NCBI RefSeq assembly: GCF_039679125.1
Contig: NZ_CP155551.1
Location: 1,426,001-1,490,000 of the forward strand
Origin: Blastococcus sp. HT6-4
Lineage (GTDB): Bacteria > Actinomycetota > Actinomycetes > Mycobacteriales > Geodermatophilaceae
Reading direction: 5' to 3'
DNA: 64,000 nucleotides
Shown here: in pieces, positions 32,685-43,000 of the stretch
Numbering within the stretch: the stretch's first letter is position 1
How the letters are laid out: each line of letters starts with the position of its first letter
Position numbers and translations under genes: made by a program
Notes under the pieces: model-generated
The model's database searches: none
What the model was told of the DNA's origin: nothing
Seen by the model: only the letters and a program-made list of their open reading frames with translations

Positions 32685-33158
32685 ATGTCGCACCCCGATC
32701 CGGCACTGGTCGACGTCCGTCCGCTCGCCGACCACCCACTGGCCGACGCGGGGGAGGGCCGGGCCCTGCGGATGGTGGCGCCGGGGGCGGTCACCGCCGG
32801 CCGGTTCGGATTGGTGGAGTACCGGCTCGGGCCGCGCACCCCGGGGGCGGCGCCGCACTACCACCGCACGTTCTCCGAGTCGTTCTACGTGCTCTCGGGG
32901 GAGCTGACCCTCTTCGTGGACGGCGCGTGGCGCGTGTGCCGGCCGGGCGACTTCGCCATCGCGCACGAGCAGGGGGTGCACGGCTTCCGCAACGACGGCG
33001 ACGAGCCCGCCTCGATGCTCATCCTCTTCACGCCCGGCATCGCCCGGGAGACCTTCTTCGCCGAGATGGCCGAGATCGCGCGTAGCGGCCGGACGCCGAC
33101 CACGGAGGAGATGGCCGCCCTCTACGCCCGGCACGACCAGGTGATGGTCGACGCCTGA
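32685..33158 (+). CDS. cupin-domain protein
   Basis: A 157-residue single-cupin protein. The two conserved cupin motifs are APHYHRTFSESFYVLSGEL (His, His, Glu metal ligands) and CRPGDFAIAHEQGVHGFRND (the last His). No enzymatic class can be assigned. The C-terminal ~45 residues form a helical tail (TPTTEEMAALYARHDQ). ATG start 100 bp from the divergent diguanylate cyclase. Confidence 0.9.
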   Translation: MSHPDPALVDVRPLADHPLADAGEGRALRMVAPGAVTAGRFGLVEYRLGPRTPGAAPHYHRTFSESFYVLSGELTLFVDGAWRVCRPGDFAIAHEQGVHGFRNDGDEPASMLILFTPGIARETFFAEMAEIARSGRTPTTEEMAALYARHDQVMVDA

Positions 33159-33216
33159 GCGACCACAGCCGAGGGATGGAAGGCTGGTTCCCGACGACGA
33201 GCGAAGGAGGCTGCGC

Positions 33217-33399
33217 ATGCCGCAGGGGCCGTGGTTCTACTGCCTCAAGCACCGCACCGTCGAGGACCGGGACGGGTGCGCCGAGCGCCACCGGCTGGGT
33301 CCGTACGACACCCGGCAGGAGGCCGAGCAGGCGCTGGAGACGGTCGCCGAGCGCAACGAGCGGCTCGACGCCGAGGACCGCGAGTGGGAGGGCGACTGA
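33217..33399 (+). CDS. small SPOR-type repeat-like protein
   Basis: A 60-residue protein (MPQGPWFYCLKHRTVEDRDGC at its start, PYDTRQEAEQALETVAERN later) resembling the short SPOR-type proteins widespread in actinobacteria. It has two Cys and a Trp-Phe-Tyr start and no membrane segment. A GGAGG ribosome site lies upstream of the ATG. Function unknown. Confidence 0.75.
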   Translation: MPQGPWFYCLKHRTVEDRDGCAERHRLGPYDTRQEAEQALETVAERNERLDAEDREWEGD

Positions 33400-33469
33400 A
33401 GCGCCCTCCCACGGCGAGGCATGATCGGTCCGGAAAGCCGGGCTGTCCGGCTCCGCGGGAGGGGTGGAC

Positions 33470-34165
33470 GTGACGGACGGTCGCGCGGTCGAGGAACTGG
33501 TCGTCGGGGTGCTGGGTGGCACCGGTCCCCAGGGGCGCGGGCTGGCCGTCCGGCTGGCCGCCCAGGGGCAGCGGGTGCTGCTGGGGTCGCGGGACGCCGA
33601 GCGCGCCGCCGAGGTGGCCGCCGAGGTCGCCCAGCGGGCGGCGACGGTGGCGGGGGACGCCGCGGTCTCCGTCACCGGCGGTTCCAACGTCGACGTCGCC
33701 GGGGCGGCGGACCTGGTCATCGTCGCGGTGCCCTTCGCCGGGCACGCCGCCACGCTGGCCGAGCTGGCCACCCCGCTGGCCGGGAAGATCGTCGTCGACT
33801 GCGTGGTGCCCATGGGCTTCGACGAGCTGGGCGCCTACGTGCTCGACGTCGAGGAGGGCAGCGTCGCCCAGCAGGCGGCCACGCTGCTGCCCGACTCGCA
33901 CGTGGTGGGCGCGTTCCACCACCTGTCGGCGACGCTGCTGGAAGACCTGTCCAAGCCCACCATCGACGGCGACGTGATGGTGATCGGCGACGACCGCGGC
34001 GCGATGGACACGGTGCAGGCCCTGGCCGGCCGCATCCCCGGCATGCGCGGGATCTACGCCGGCCGGCTGCGCAACGCCCGCCAGGTCGAGGCGCTGACCA
34101 TCAACCTCGTCTCGGTCAACCGCCGCTACAAGGTGCACGCCGGCATCCGGGTCACCGACGTCTGA
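33470..34165 (+). CDS. npdG: NADPH-dependent F420 reductase
   Basis: A 231-residue Rossmann protein. GVLGGTGPQGRGLAVRLA near the N-terminus is the NADP-binding loop (variant GGTGPQG typical of F420:NADPH oxidoreductases), with GSRDAERA providing 2'-phosphate contacts; VVDCVVPMGFDELGAYV and VVGAFHHLSATLLED are other family blocks. The enzyme transfers hydride between NADPH and coenzyme F420. I choose the GTG at 33470, 7 bp after GGAGGGG, instead of the GTG at 33464 that is too close to that site. Confidence 0.9.
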   Translation: MTDGRAVEELVVGVLGGTGPQGRGLAVRLAAQGQRVLLGSRDAERAAEVAAEVAQRAATVAGDAAVSVTGGSNVDVAGAADLVIVAVPFAGHAATLAELATPLAGKIVVDCVVPMGFDELGAYVLDVEEGSVAQQAATLLPDSHVVGAFHHLSATLLEDLSKPTIDGDVMVIGDDRGAMDTVQALAGRIPGMRGIYAGRLRNARQVEALTINLVSVNRRYKVHAGIRVTDV

Positions 34166-34180
34166 CCGCCGGACCTCGTC

Positions 34181-34942
34181 GTGCCCGCGCCGGAGCGCCG
34201 CGACGACCGGGGGACCGCCTACGACGGGCCACCTCCGCGTCGCGTCGTGTCGCTGGTCCCGTCGCTGACCGAGGCGGTCGCGGTCACCGACGCGGGCCTG
34301 CTCGCCGGTGCCACGGACTGGTGCACGCATCCCGTGGGGCTCGACGTGCCGCGGGTCGGGGGTACCAAGTGGCCCGACCTCGCCCGGGTGCTCGCGCTGG
34401 CGCCGGACCTCGTCGTCGCGAACGCCGAGGAGAACCGGGACGAGGACGTGGCCGCGCTGCGCGCCGCCGGCATCCCGGTGTGGGTGACGGCGCCGGCGAC
34501 CGTCGACCAGGCGCTCGACTCGCTCGGCCGGCTGCTCGCGGCGCTGGACCGGCCCGACCCGGGCTGGCTGCGGCGCGCCCACGAGGTCTGGGCCGACCGG
34601 CCCCGGCTGCCCGGCGCGCGCGCCGTCGTCCCGATCTGGCGGCGGCCGTGGATGGTGCTCGGCCGGGACACCTTCGCCGGTGACGTGCTGGCCCGGCTCG
34701 GCGTCCGCAACGTCTTCGCCGGACACGTGGACCGCTACCCGAAGCTGGCCAGGAACGAGCCCGCGACGGTCGACGTCGACCTGGTCGTGTTCCCCGACGA
34801 GCCCTACGCGTTCACCCCCGACGACGGCCCCGAGGCATGGCCACAGGCCCGGCCGGTGTTCGTGAGCGGGCGCCACCTCACCTGGTACGGCCCCTCGCTG
34901 GTCGAGGCGCCGGCGGTGCTGCTGGGTCAGCTCACCGGCTGA
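34181..34942 (+). CDS. helical-backbone metal receptor / cobalamin-binding-like protein without signal peptide
   Basis: A 253-residue BtuF/TroA-like protein: VVSLVPSLTEAV at the start, ATDWCTHPVGLDVPRVGGTKWPDL, and the ALAPDLVVANAEENRDEDV motif. Unlike transport receptors it has no signal peptide or lipobox, so it is likely cytoplasmic; such forms are common in actinobacteria and are of unknown role, perhaps binding a corrinoid or metal chelate. GTG start 15 bp after npdG, same operon. Confidence 0.85.
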   Translation: MPAPERRDDRGTAYDGPPPRRVVSLVPSLTEAVAVTDAGLLAGATDWCTHPVGLDVPRVGGTKWPDLARVLALAPDLVVANAEENRDEDVAALRAAGIPVWVTAPATVDQALDSLGRLLAALDRPDPGWLRRAHEVWADRPRLPGARAVVPIWRRPWMVLGRDTFAGDVLARLGVRNVFAGHVDRYPKLARNEPATVDVDLVVFPDEPYAFTPDDGPEAWPQARPVFVSGRHLTWYGPSLVEAPAVLLGQLTG

Positions 34943-34961
34943 CGTCCACCGGAGCGGCCGG

Positions 34962-35828
34962 TCAGTCGAAGGAGTGCTCGGGACCGGGGAAGACGCCGCC
35001 GCGGACCTCGTCGGCGTACTCCCGGGCCGCCCGCAGCAGCTCGCCCCGCAGGTCGGCGTACTTCTTCACGAACCTGGGCACCCGCCCGCCGTTGAGCCCG
35101 GCCATGTCCGGCCACACGAGCACCTGGGCGTCGCAGTCGACGCCCGCGCCGATCCCGATGGTGGGGATGGACAGCTCCTTGGTCACCTGGCCGGCGATCT
35201 CGGCCGGGACCATCTCCAGGACGACGGCGAACGCACCCGCCTCCTGCACCGCGTGCGCGTCGGCCAGCAGCTGGTCGGCGCCCGCGCCGCGGCCCTGCAC
35301 CCGGAACCCGCCGAGGGCGTGCTCGCTCTGCGGCGTGAACCCCACGTGCGCCATGACGGGGATGCCCGACTCCCGCAGCAGCCGGATCTGCGGGGCCACC
35401 CGCACGCCGCCCTCGAGCTTGACCGCCTGGGCGCCGCCCTCCTTCATCATCCGGACGGCGGTGTCGAACGCCTGCTGCGGACCGGACTCGTAGCTGCCGA
35501 ACGGCAGGTCGGCCACGATCAGCGCCCGCTTCGTGGAGCGGGTGACCGCCTTGGTCATCACCAGGAGGTCCTCGACGGTGACCGCCACCGTGCTGGTGTG
35601 CCCGAGGACGACGTTGCCCGCCGAGTCGCCCACCAGCAGCACCGGGATGCCGGCCTCCTCGAAGACCGCCGCGCTGTAGGTGTCGTAGGCGGTGAGCATC
35701 GCCCACTTCTCACCACGCTGCTTGGCCTGCTGGAGGTGGTGGACACGCACGCGTGCGGTCGACGTGCCGCCGTAGAGCACCGACTCGGTCACTGCGCTGT
35801 CCTTCGCCGAACTCGCGGACTCGTTCAC
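34962..35828 (-). CDS. panB: 3-methyl-2-oxobutanoate hydroxymethyltransferase
   Basis: A 288-residue PanB, first enzyme of pantothenate synthesis: adds a hydroxymethyl group from methylene-tetrahydrofolate to 2-oxoisovalerate. Family blocks present are [34 protein letters not shown] (metal-binding Asp), [26 protein letters not shown] and the catalytic Glu region VLEMVP. The first ~25 residues are a non-conserved extension. GTG start follows AAGGAG and overlaps the nadE stop, so it is coupled to nadE; panB lies in the same place and orientation in M. tuberculosis (Rv2225). Confidence 0.96.
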   Translation of the reverse strand: MNESASSAKDSAVTESVLYGGTSTARVRVHHLQQAKQRGEKWAMLTAYDTYSAAVFEEAGIPVLLVGDSAGNVVLGHTSTVAVTVEDLLVMTKAVTRSTKRALIVADLPFGSYESGPQQAFDTAVRMMKEGGAQAVKLEGGVRVAPQIRLLRESGIPVMAHVGFTPQSEHALGGFRVQGRGAGADQLLADAHAVQEAGAFAVVLEMVPAEIAGQVTKELSIPTIGIGAGVDCDAQVLVWPDMAGLNGGRVPRFVKKYADLRGELLRAAREYADEVRGGVFPGPEHSFD

Positions 35829-37669
35829 GATGCTCCTTCGCGGACCGTGGGCAGGGTCTCCCGCCAGCGGTTGGTGATGGGCAGGCGCCGGTCGCGACCG
35901 AACGCCTTGAGGCTGATCTTGGTGCCCGGGGCCGACTGGCGGCGCTTGAACTCGGCTGCGTCCACCAGCCGGAGGACCCGGGCGACCACCTCCGGGTCGT
36001 GCCCGCGCTCGAGCAGCTCGGCCAGCCCGAGGTCCCGGTCGACGTAGTCGGTGATCACCGCGTCCAGCTCGTCGTAGGAGGGCAGCGAGTCGCTGTCCAC
36101 CTGGCCGGGCGCGAGCTCGGCCGAGGGGGGCTTGTCGATCGAGTTCCGCGGGATCGGCTCGGTCTCCCCGCGGCGGCGGGCCTCGGCGTTGCGCCACCGG
36201 GCCAGCTCCCAGACCAGGGTCTTGGGCACGTCCTTGATCGGGGCGAAGCCGCCGGCCGAGTCGCCGTACAGGGTCGAGTAGCCGACGGCGACCTCGCTCT
36301 TGTTCCCCGTCGTCAGCAGCAGGTGGCCGTGCTGGTTGGACAGGCCCATGAGGAGCGTGCCGCGCACCCGCGCCTGCAGGTTCTCGGCGGCCACGCCGGA
36401 CAGCTCGACCGAGGCCTCGTAGGCGTCGACCATCGGCGCGATCGGCACGACCGAGTAGTGCAGGCCGGTCCGGCGGGCGAGGTCCTCGGCGTCGGCGAGG
36501 GAGTGCTCGCTGGACCACTTCGACGGCAGCCCCACGCCGTGCACCCGGTCGGCGCCGAGCGCGTCGACGGCGAGGGCTGCGCAGACCGCCGAGTCGATCC
36601 CGCCGGAGAGGCCCAGGACGACCGAGGGCATGCCGTTCTTGTCGATGAAGTCGCGCAGGCCCACGACCAGGGCCCGCCAGACCTCCTCGCAGTCGCCGAG
36701 CGGCTCGGCGATCGTGGCCGCCCGGGCCTCGAACGCCGGCACGGGCTCCTCGGACAGCACGTGCCGGGTGACCGTCATGGGCCCGATCCGGCCGTCCCGG
36801 CGCTCGGGCGCCGTCGTCGGGTCGAGAGCGAGGTCGACGACGAGCAGGTGCTCGACGAACTGCGGCGCGCGGGCCAGCAGGGTGCCGTCGGCGGCCACCA
36901 CCATCGAGTCGCCGTCGAAGACGAGCTCGTCCTGCCCGCCGACCTGGTTGCAGTAGACGATCGGGGCGCGCGCCTCGGCCGCCCGCCGGCGGACCATGGG
37001 CAGCCGCAGGTCGTCCTTGGCGCGCTCGTACGGGGAGGCGTTGGGGGAGACGACGAGGTCGACGCCGGCCCGGCCGGCGACGCCGCACGGCCCGCCCTCG
37101 ACCCAGAGGTCCTCGCAGATGGTCAGGGCGACGTCCACGCCGTGCAGCCGGACGATCTGCAGCTCGGTGCCGGGCACGAAGTACCGGGCCTCGTCGAAGA
37201 CGCCGTAGTTGGGCAGGTGCCGCTTGTAGTACCGCGCGACGACCTCCCCGCCGTGCAGGAGGGCGGCGGCGTTGCGGGGGGTGCCCCGGCGGGGGTTGGC
37301 GTCGCCGGGCAGGTCGGCGGCGTCCTCGTGCTCGCCGCCCGGCTCCGCCTCGGGGCCCGGGGCGCCGTCCGCGCTGTGCGCCAGGTACCCGACGACGACG
37401 GCGACGTCGCCGAGGCCCTGCTCGGCGAGCCGGGCCGCGAGGTCGACCACGGCGCGCTCGCTGGCGCGGGCGAACGACTCGCGGAGCACGAGGTCCTCCG
37501 GGGGGTACCCGGTGAGCGTCATCTCGGGGAGGACCACGAGGTGTGCGCCGGCGTCGGCGGCCTGCCGCACCCGGTCGAGGACGCGGTCCGCGTTGCCGTC
37601 GAGGTCACCGACGCGGGTGTCGATCTGGGCCAGGCCCACCCGCAGCTGCACCGCTCGCTGATCGTTCAC
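35825..37669 (-). CDS. nadE: glutamine-dependent NAD+ synthetase
   Basis: A 614-residue two-domain enzyme making NAD+ from nicotinate adenine dinucleotide. The N-terminal nitrilase-type glutaminase (~1-290) has Glu in [13 protein letters not shown], Lys in [10 protein letters not shown] and the nucleophilic Cys in LTICEDLW. The C-terminal synthetase (~320-600) has the ATP P-loop [14 protein letters not shown] and [23 protein letters not shown] low-complexity insert ([20 protein letters not shown], ~101-125) is unusual within the glutaminase domain. GTG start; upstream of panB in an operon linking NAD and CoA biosynthesis. Confidence 0.95.
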   Translation of the reverse strand: MNDQRAVQLRVGLAQIDTRVGDLDGNADRVLDRVRQAADAGAHLVVLPEMTLTGYPPEDLVLRESFARASERAVVDLAARLAEQGLGDVAVVVGYLAHSADGAPGPEAEPGGEHEDAADLPGDANPRRGTPRNAAALLHGGEVVARYYKRHLPNYGVFDEARYFVPGTELQIVRLHGVDVALTICEDLWVEGGPCGVAGRAGVDLVVSPNASPYERAKDDLRLPMVRRRAAEARAPIVYCNQVGGQDELVFDGDSMVVAADGTLLARAPQFVEHLLVVDLALDPTTAPERRDGRIGPMTVTRHVLSEEPVPAFEARAATIAEPLGDCEEVWRALVVGLRDFIDKNGMPSVVLGLSGGIDSAVCAALAVDALGADRVHGVGLPSKWSSEHSLADAEDLARRTGLHYSVVPIAPMVDAYEASVELSGVAAENLQARVRGTLLMGLSNQHGHLLLTTGNKSEVAVGYSTLYGDSAGGFAPIKDVPKTLVWELARWRNAEARRRGETEPIPRNSIDKPPSAELAPGQVDSDSLPSYDELDAVITDYVDRDLGLAELLERGHDPEVVARVLRLVDAAEFKRRQSAPGTKISLKAFGRDRRLPITNRWRETLPTVREGAS

Positions 37670-37902
37670 GAGGCCAGTCTGGTCGTCACCGGCCTCCGGC
37701 GGCCAGACGGGTCCTTGTCCGGCCGGTCACTCGCCGGCGGCAGGCGCGGGGTCGAGGAGCTGCCGCTGCGGCGCGCCGGGCCCCCGCCGGCCCGGCCGGA
37801 CCTGCGACACGACGACGGTTCGTGGCGCACCCCCGTGTGCGAACCGCCCGGACGGGGCAGGCTTGCGCTGAATTCACATCCCGGAAACGAGCGGACTGGA
37901 TC

Positions 37903-39252
37903 ATGGCGGGCATGGACCGACAGCAGGAGTTCGTCCTGCGGACCCTGGAAGAACGTGACATCCGTTTCGTGCGGCTGTGGTTCACCGACGTCTCGGGCTA
38001 CCTCAAGGCCGTCGCGGTGGCGCCGGCCGAGATCGAGGCGGCCTTCGCGGAGGGCATCGGCTTCGACGGCTCGGCGATCGAGGGCTTCGCCCGCGTCTAC
38101 GAGTCCGACATGCTCGCCAAGCCCGACCCGGGCACCTTCCAGGTGATGCCGGCGGCCAAGGGGCAGCCGAGCGACACCGCGCGGATGTTCTGCGACATCA
38201 CGCTGCCCGACGGCTCGCCGTCCTGGGCCGACCCGCGGCACGTGCTGCGCCGGACGCTGGCCAAGGCCGCCGACATGGGGTTCACCTTCTACACCCACCC
38301 CGAGGTCGAGTTCTTCCTGCTGAAGGACCTGCCGGCCGACGGCAGCCCGCCGGAGCCGGCCGACAACGGCGGCTACTTCGACCTCTCCACGCACAACGTG
38401 GCGCACGACTTCCGCCGGGAGGCGGTCTTCGCGCTCGAGGCCATGGGCATCTCGGTCGAGTTCAGCCACCACGAGGTGGCGCCCGGCCAGCAGGAGATCG
38501 ACCTGCGCTACGCCGACGCGCTGTCGATGGCGGACAACATCATGACGCTGCGGCACGTCGTCCGCGAGGTGGCGCTCGCCCAGGGCGTGTACGCCACCTT
38601 CATGCCCAAGCCGTTCACCGAGCTGGCCGGCTCGGCGATGCACACGCACCTGTCGCTGTTCGAGGGCGACCGCAACGCCTTCCACGACGCGGGTGACCCC
38701 ATGCGGCTGTCCACGACCGGCCGGCAGTTCATCGCCGGCCTGCTGACCCACGCCCGCGAGTACACCGCCGTCACGAACCAGACGGTGAACTCCTACCGGC
38801 GGCTCCTGGCCGGCACCGAGGCGCCGACGGCGGCGACCTGGGGCCGGGCGAACCGCTCGGCCCTGGTGCGGCTGCCCTCCTACAAGCCCAGCAAGGCGCA
38901 GTCGGCCCGGGTCGAGGTCCGCTCGCCGGACTCCGCGTGCAACCCGTACCTGACCTTCGCCGTCCTGCTCGCCGCCGGGCTGCGGGGCATCGAGAAGGGC
39001 TACGAGCTGCCGCCGGAGGCCGAGGACGACGTCTGGTCGCTCACCGACACCGAGCGCCGCGCGGCCGGGTACGAGGACCTCCCGGTCAGCCTCGGGGAGG
39101 CGCTGAGCGCGATGCAGGGCAGCGAGCTGGTCGCCGAGACCCTCGGCGAGCACGTCTTCGAGTTCTTCCTCCGCAACAAGTGGGAGGAGTTCAACTCCTA
39201 CCGGCAGAACGTGACGCCATTCGAGCTGCGCCGGTACCTGCCCGGTCTCTGA
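37903..39252 (+). CDS. glnA2: glutamine synthetase, GlnA2 type (alpha-type GSI)
   Basis: A 449-residue GS, closely similar to M. tuberculosis GlnA2 (Rv2222c): FVLRTLEERDIRFVRLWFTDV at the start, GIGFDGSAIEGFARV, FSHHEVAPGQQEIDLRYADALSMAD, and RSPDSACNPYLTFAVLLAAG. It condenses glutamate and ammonia (ATP-dependent) or a related amine. GlnA2 enzymes are alpha-type GSI, not regulated by adenylylation like GlnA1; the true GlnA1 is not in this window. The start could be the ATG at 37903 or at 37912 (MDRQQEF). glnE lies two genes downstream in the conserved order. Confidence 0.95.
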   Translation: MAGMDRQQEFVLRTLEERDIRFVRLWFTDVSGYLKAVAVAPAEIEAAFAEGIGFDGSAIEGFARVYESDMLAKPDPGTFQVMPAAKGQPSDTARMFCDITLPDGSPSWADPRHVLRRTLAKAADMGFTFYTHPEVEFFLLKDLPADGSPPEPADNGGYFDLSTHNVAHDFRREAVFALEAMGISVEFSHHEVAPGQQEIDLRYADALSMADNIMTLRHVVREVALAQGVYATFMPKPFTELAGSAMHTHLSLFEGDRNAFHDAGDPMRLSTTGRQFIAGLLTHAREYTAVTNQTVNSYRRLLAGTEAPTAATWGRANRSALVRLPSYKPSKAQSARVEVRSPDSACNPYLTFAVLLAAGLRGIEKGYELPPEAEDDVWSLTDTERRAAGYEDLPVSLGEALSAMQGSELVAETLGEHVFEFFLRNKWEEFNSYRQNVTPFELRRYLPGL

Positions 39253-39285
39253 CGCCCACCAGGGCGGGCCACTAACCTCGACGGC

Positions 39286-40017
39286 GTGGCCCGCCTGCTC
39301 GTCGTCGTCCCGAGCGAGACCGATCCGCCCGCGCGGCTGGGGGAGTGGCTGCGCGAGTCCGGGCTGGAGCTCGACGAGCGCCACCTCGGCACCGGCGACC
39401 CGCTGCCGGCCGACCTGACCGGTGTGGACGGGCTCGTGGTGCTGGGCGGGCCGCAGTCGTCGCTGGACGACGAGGCCACCAGCCCCGAGCTCGTCGGCGT
39501 CCGGGCCCTGCTCCGCCGGGCGGTCGAGGCCGACCTCCCCACCCTGGCCGTCTGCCTGGGGGCGCAGCTGCTGGCGCAGGTGGGTGGCGGCCGGGTCCGC
39601 GTCGGCGTGGACGGCCCGGAGGTGGGCGCCACGCTGGTCGCCAAGCGGGACGCCGCGGACGCCGACCCGGTCTTCGGGCCGCTGCCGCTGTCGCCCGACG
39701 TGATCCAGTGGCACCACGACGAGATCGCCGAGCTGCCCGCCGGCGCGACCCTGCTCGCGAGCAGCCCGCACTACCCGTACCAGGCCTACCGGGTCGGCGA
39801 CTGCGTGTACGGGCTGCAGTTCCACATCGAGACGACGCCGGAGATGGTGCGTGCCTGGGCCGGGAGCGACCCGGTCGGCGTGGCCGCCGCCCCCCTCGAC
39901 CTGGAGACCCTGTGCGCCCGGGCCGACGCCGCGCACGACGACATCGCCGACGCCTGGCAGCCGTTCGCCGCCCGGTTCGCCGCGCTGGTCGAAAGCCGCT
40001 CCGGGGCGCGCGCATGA
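39286..40017 (+). CDS. type 1 glutamine amidotransferase (class I GATase domain protein)
   Basis: A 243-residue protein with the class I glutaminase triad: Cys in LAVCLGAQLLAQV (~85), His and Glu in YGLQFHIETTPEM. It is like GuaA-N or YfeJ-type proteins with no attached synthetase domain, so its partner and product are unknown. GTG start; its end overlaps the glnE start (ATGA). It separates glnA2 from glnE, which are adjacent in M. tuberculosis. Confidence 0.9.
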   Translation: MARLLVVVPSETDPPARLGEWLRESGLELDERHLGTGDPLPADLTGVDGLVVLGGPQSSLDDEATSPELVGVRALLRRAVEADLPTLAVCLGAQLLAQVGGGRVRVGVDGPEVGATLVAKRDAADADPVFGPLPLSPDVIQWHHDEIAELPAGATLLASSPHYPYQAYRVGDCVYGLQFHIETTPEMVRAWAGSDPVGVAAAPLDLETLCARADAAHDDIADAWQPFAARFAALVESRSGARA

Positions 40018-43000
40018 CCGTGCCGCAGGCGGAGATCCCGCGCCCGGCGGTCGTCCGTCTGGTCCGCTTCGGATTCGAGGACGGCGAGCGCGCCGCGCGG
40101 CTGCTGTCCGACCCGTCGCTGGGGCTGTGGGATCTCGGGCGCAACGAGCCGGCCGACCCGGAGGCCGGCCCGGTGGTCGCGGCCCTGGCCCGCGCCGGCG
40201 ATCCGGATCTCGCCGTCCGGTCGCTGCACCGGCTGGTCGAGGCGCTGGACGCGGAGGACGACACCGGTGGCGCGGCCGCCACGCTCCTGGCCCGGCTGCG
40301 CGGCTCCGGTCACCTGCGCGCGCGCCTGCTCGCCGTCCTGGGCGCGAGCTCGGGGCTGGCCGACCACCTCGCCGCCTACCCGCTGGACTGGGAGGTGCTC
40401 GACGACGCCAACGGGCCGAACCGGCCCACCCCGCACGCGCTGGAGCAGCAGATGCTCGCGGCGGTCGGTGCCGACCCCGACGACCCGCCGTGGGGGGTCC
40501 GCCTGGGCTCCGCAGCGCCCGACGCCGGGCCCTCGCGGATCGCGGCCCTGCGGCACGCCTACCGCCGGGCGATCCTGTCGCTCGCCGGGCGCGACCTGGC
40601 CGATGGGGTGCCGGCCGAGGAGGCCGCGGCGGAGCTCGCCGACATCGCCGCCGCGGTGCTCACCGCAGGCCTGGCGCTGGCCGTCGCCGAGCAGCCGCAG
40701 GACACGGCCCCCTGCCGGCTGTCGGTCATCGCGCTGGGCAAGACCGGCGGGCGGGAGCTGAACTACGTCAGCGACGTCGACGTCGTGTTCGTGGCCGAGC
40801 CGGTCGACCCCGGTGACCCCGAGCCCCCGGCCCTCGCCGGCGCCACGCGGGTCGCCGCGTCGCTCATGCGCATCTGCCAGGAGGCGGCCTGGGAGGTCGA
40901 CGCCGCGCTGCGGCCCGAGGGCAAGGCCGGCGCGCTGGTGCGGACCGTCGCCGGGCACGCCGCCTACTACGACCAGTGGGCCGACACCTGGGAGTTCCAG
41001 GCGCTGCTCAAGATGCGTCCGGTCGCCGGTGACCCCGATCTGGGCCGGACCTACGTCGAGGCGCTGTGGCCGCTGGTGTGGAAGGCCGGCGACCGGCCGG
41101 GTTTCGTCGCCGAGGTCCAGGCCATGCGCCGCCGGGTCGAGGCCAACATCCCGCCGGCGCAGGCCGAGCGGGAGCTGAAGCTCGGCCGCGGGGGCCTGCG
41201 CGACGTCGAGTTCGCCGTCCAGCTGCTGCAGATGGTGCACGGCCGGGCCGATCCGATGCTCCGGGTGGGCGGCACGCTACCGGCGCTGATGACGCTGTCG
41301 GCCGGTGGGTACGTCGGCCGGGAGGACGCCGCCACCCTCATCGCCTCCTACCGCTTCCTGCGCACGGTCGAGCACCGGTTGCAGCTGCTGCGGCTGCGCC
41401 GCACCCACCTGCTGCCCACCGACGAGCAGCAGCTGCGCTGGCTGGCCCGCTCGCTGGGGTACAAGCCCGACCACCGCGGCGATGCCGTCGACGTGCTGAG
41501 GGCGGAGCTGGCGCTGCACACGCGCGAGGTGCGCCGGCTGCACGAGAAGCTCTTCTACCGGCCCCTGCTCACCGCCGTCGCCCGGGTGCCGGGGGAGCAC
41601 CTCCAGCTGGGGTCCAAGGCCGCCGGTGACTGGCTGCGGGCGCTGGGCTTCGCCGACCCCGACGGCGCCCTGCGGCACCTCGCGGCGCTCACCGCCGGGG
41701 TCTCGCGGTCGGCCTCGATCCAGAAGTATCTCCTGCCGGTGCTCCTGCAGGCGTTCGCCTCCTGCCCGAACCCCGACTCCGGCCTGCTCGCCTACCGGCA
41801 GGTCAGCGATGCGCTGGGTGGCAACCAGTGGTTCCTGCGGCTGCTCCGGGACGAGGGGCAGGTGGCCGAGCGGCTCGCCCAGCTGCTGGGCTCGAGCCAG
41901 TACGTCGCCTCGCTGCTCACCCGTACCCCGGAGGCGCTGCGGCTGCTGGCCGATGACGCCGAGCTGGCGCCGCGATCGGCGGCCGCGCTGGCGAAGGCGT
42001 GGCGGCAGGCCGCCGGCCGGGCGCCGGATCCGCAGGCCGGGGTCCGGGTCATCCGCGGGCTGCGCCGGCAGGAGCTGCTGCGCATCGCCTCGGCCGACCT
42101 GCTGGGCGGGCTGGACGCGCTCCAGGTCGGGCGCGCGCTGACCGACGTCGCCGTCGCCACCCTGCAGGCCGGGCTCGACGCGGCGCTGCGGGCGCACGCC
42201 GCCGACTCGGGAACCGACGTGGCCGACCTGCCCATGGACCTCGCCGTCATCGGCATGGGCCGGCTGGGTGGGGGAGAGCTGGGGTTCGGCTCCGACGCCG
42301 ACGTGCTGTTCGTGCACCGGGCGCGGTCGGGTGCCGACGAGGCCAAGGCCTCGGCCGCGGCCAACGCGGTCGCGCACACCCTCCGGCGGCTGCTCAGCGA
42401 GCCGGCGCCCGACCCGGCGTTCGAGGTCGACGCCGATCTGCGACCGGAGGGCCGGCAGGGTCCCCTGGTCCGCAGCCTCTCGGCCTTCCGCGAGTACTAC
42501 GAGCGGTGGATGTCGGTCTGGGAGGCGCAGGCGCTGCTGCGGGCGGTGCCGGTCGCCGGCGACGAGCGGCTCGGCGCGGACTTCGTCGAGCTGATCGACC
42601 CGATCCGCTACCCGGCCGCCGGCCTGACCGCCGAGCAGGTGGCCGAGATCCGCCGGATCAAGGCGCGCGTCGAGCGGGAGCGGCTGCCGCGCGGCGCCGA
42701 CCCGGCCACCCACACCAAGCTCGGCCGGGGCGGGCTGGCCGACGTCGAGTGGACCGTCCAGCTGCTGCAGCTCCAGCACGCCGCGGAGACGCCCGCGCTG
42801 CGGGTCACCCCCACGGCCGAGGCGCTCGGCGCCCTCGAGGAGACCGGGCTGCTCGACGGCGAGCAGGCGGACGCGCTGCGGACGGCCTGGGACCTGGCCA
42901 CCCGGGCGCGGAACGCCATCTTCCTCGTACGCGGCCGGCCCAGCGATCAGCTGCCGCGCCCGGGCCTGGAGCTGGCCGGCGTCGCCCGGGCGTGCGGGTA

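Noticed and set aside
37666-39936. 756-codon minus-strand frame
   Set aside because: It lies opposite glnA2 and the amidotransferase, both with unmistakable motifs, and its composition is typical of antisense frames in GC-rich DNA.
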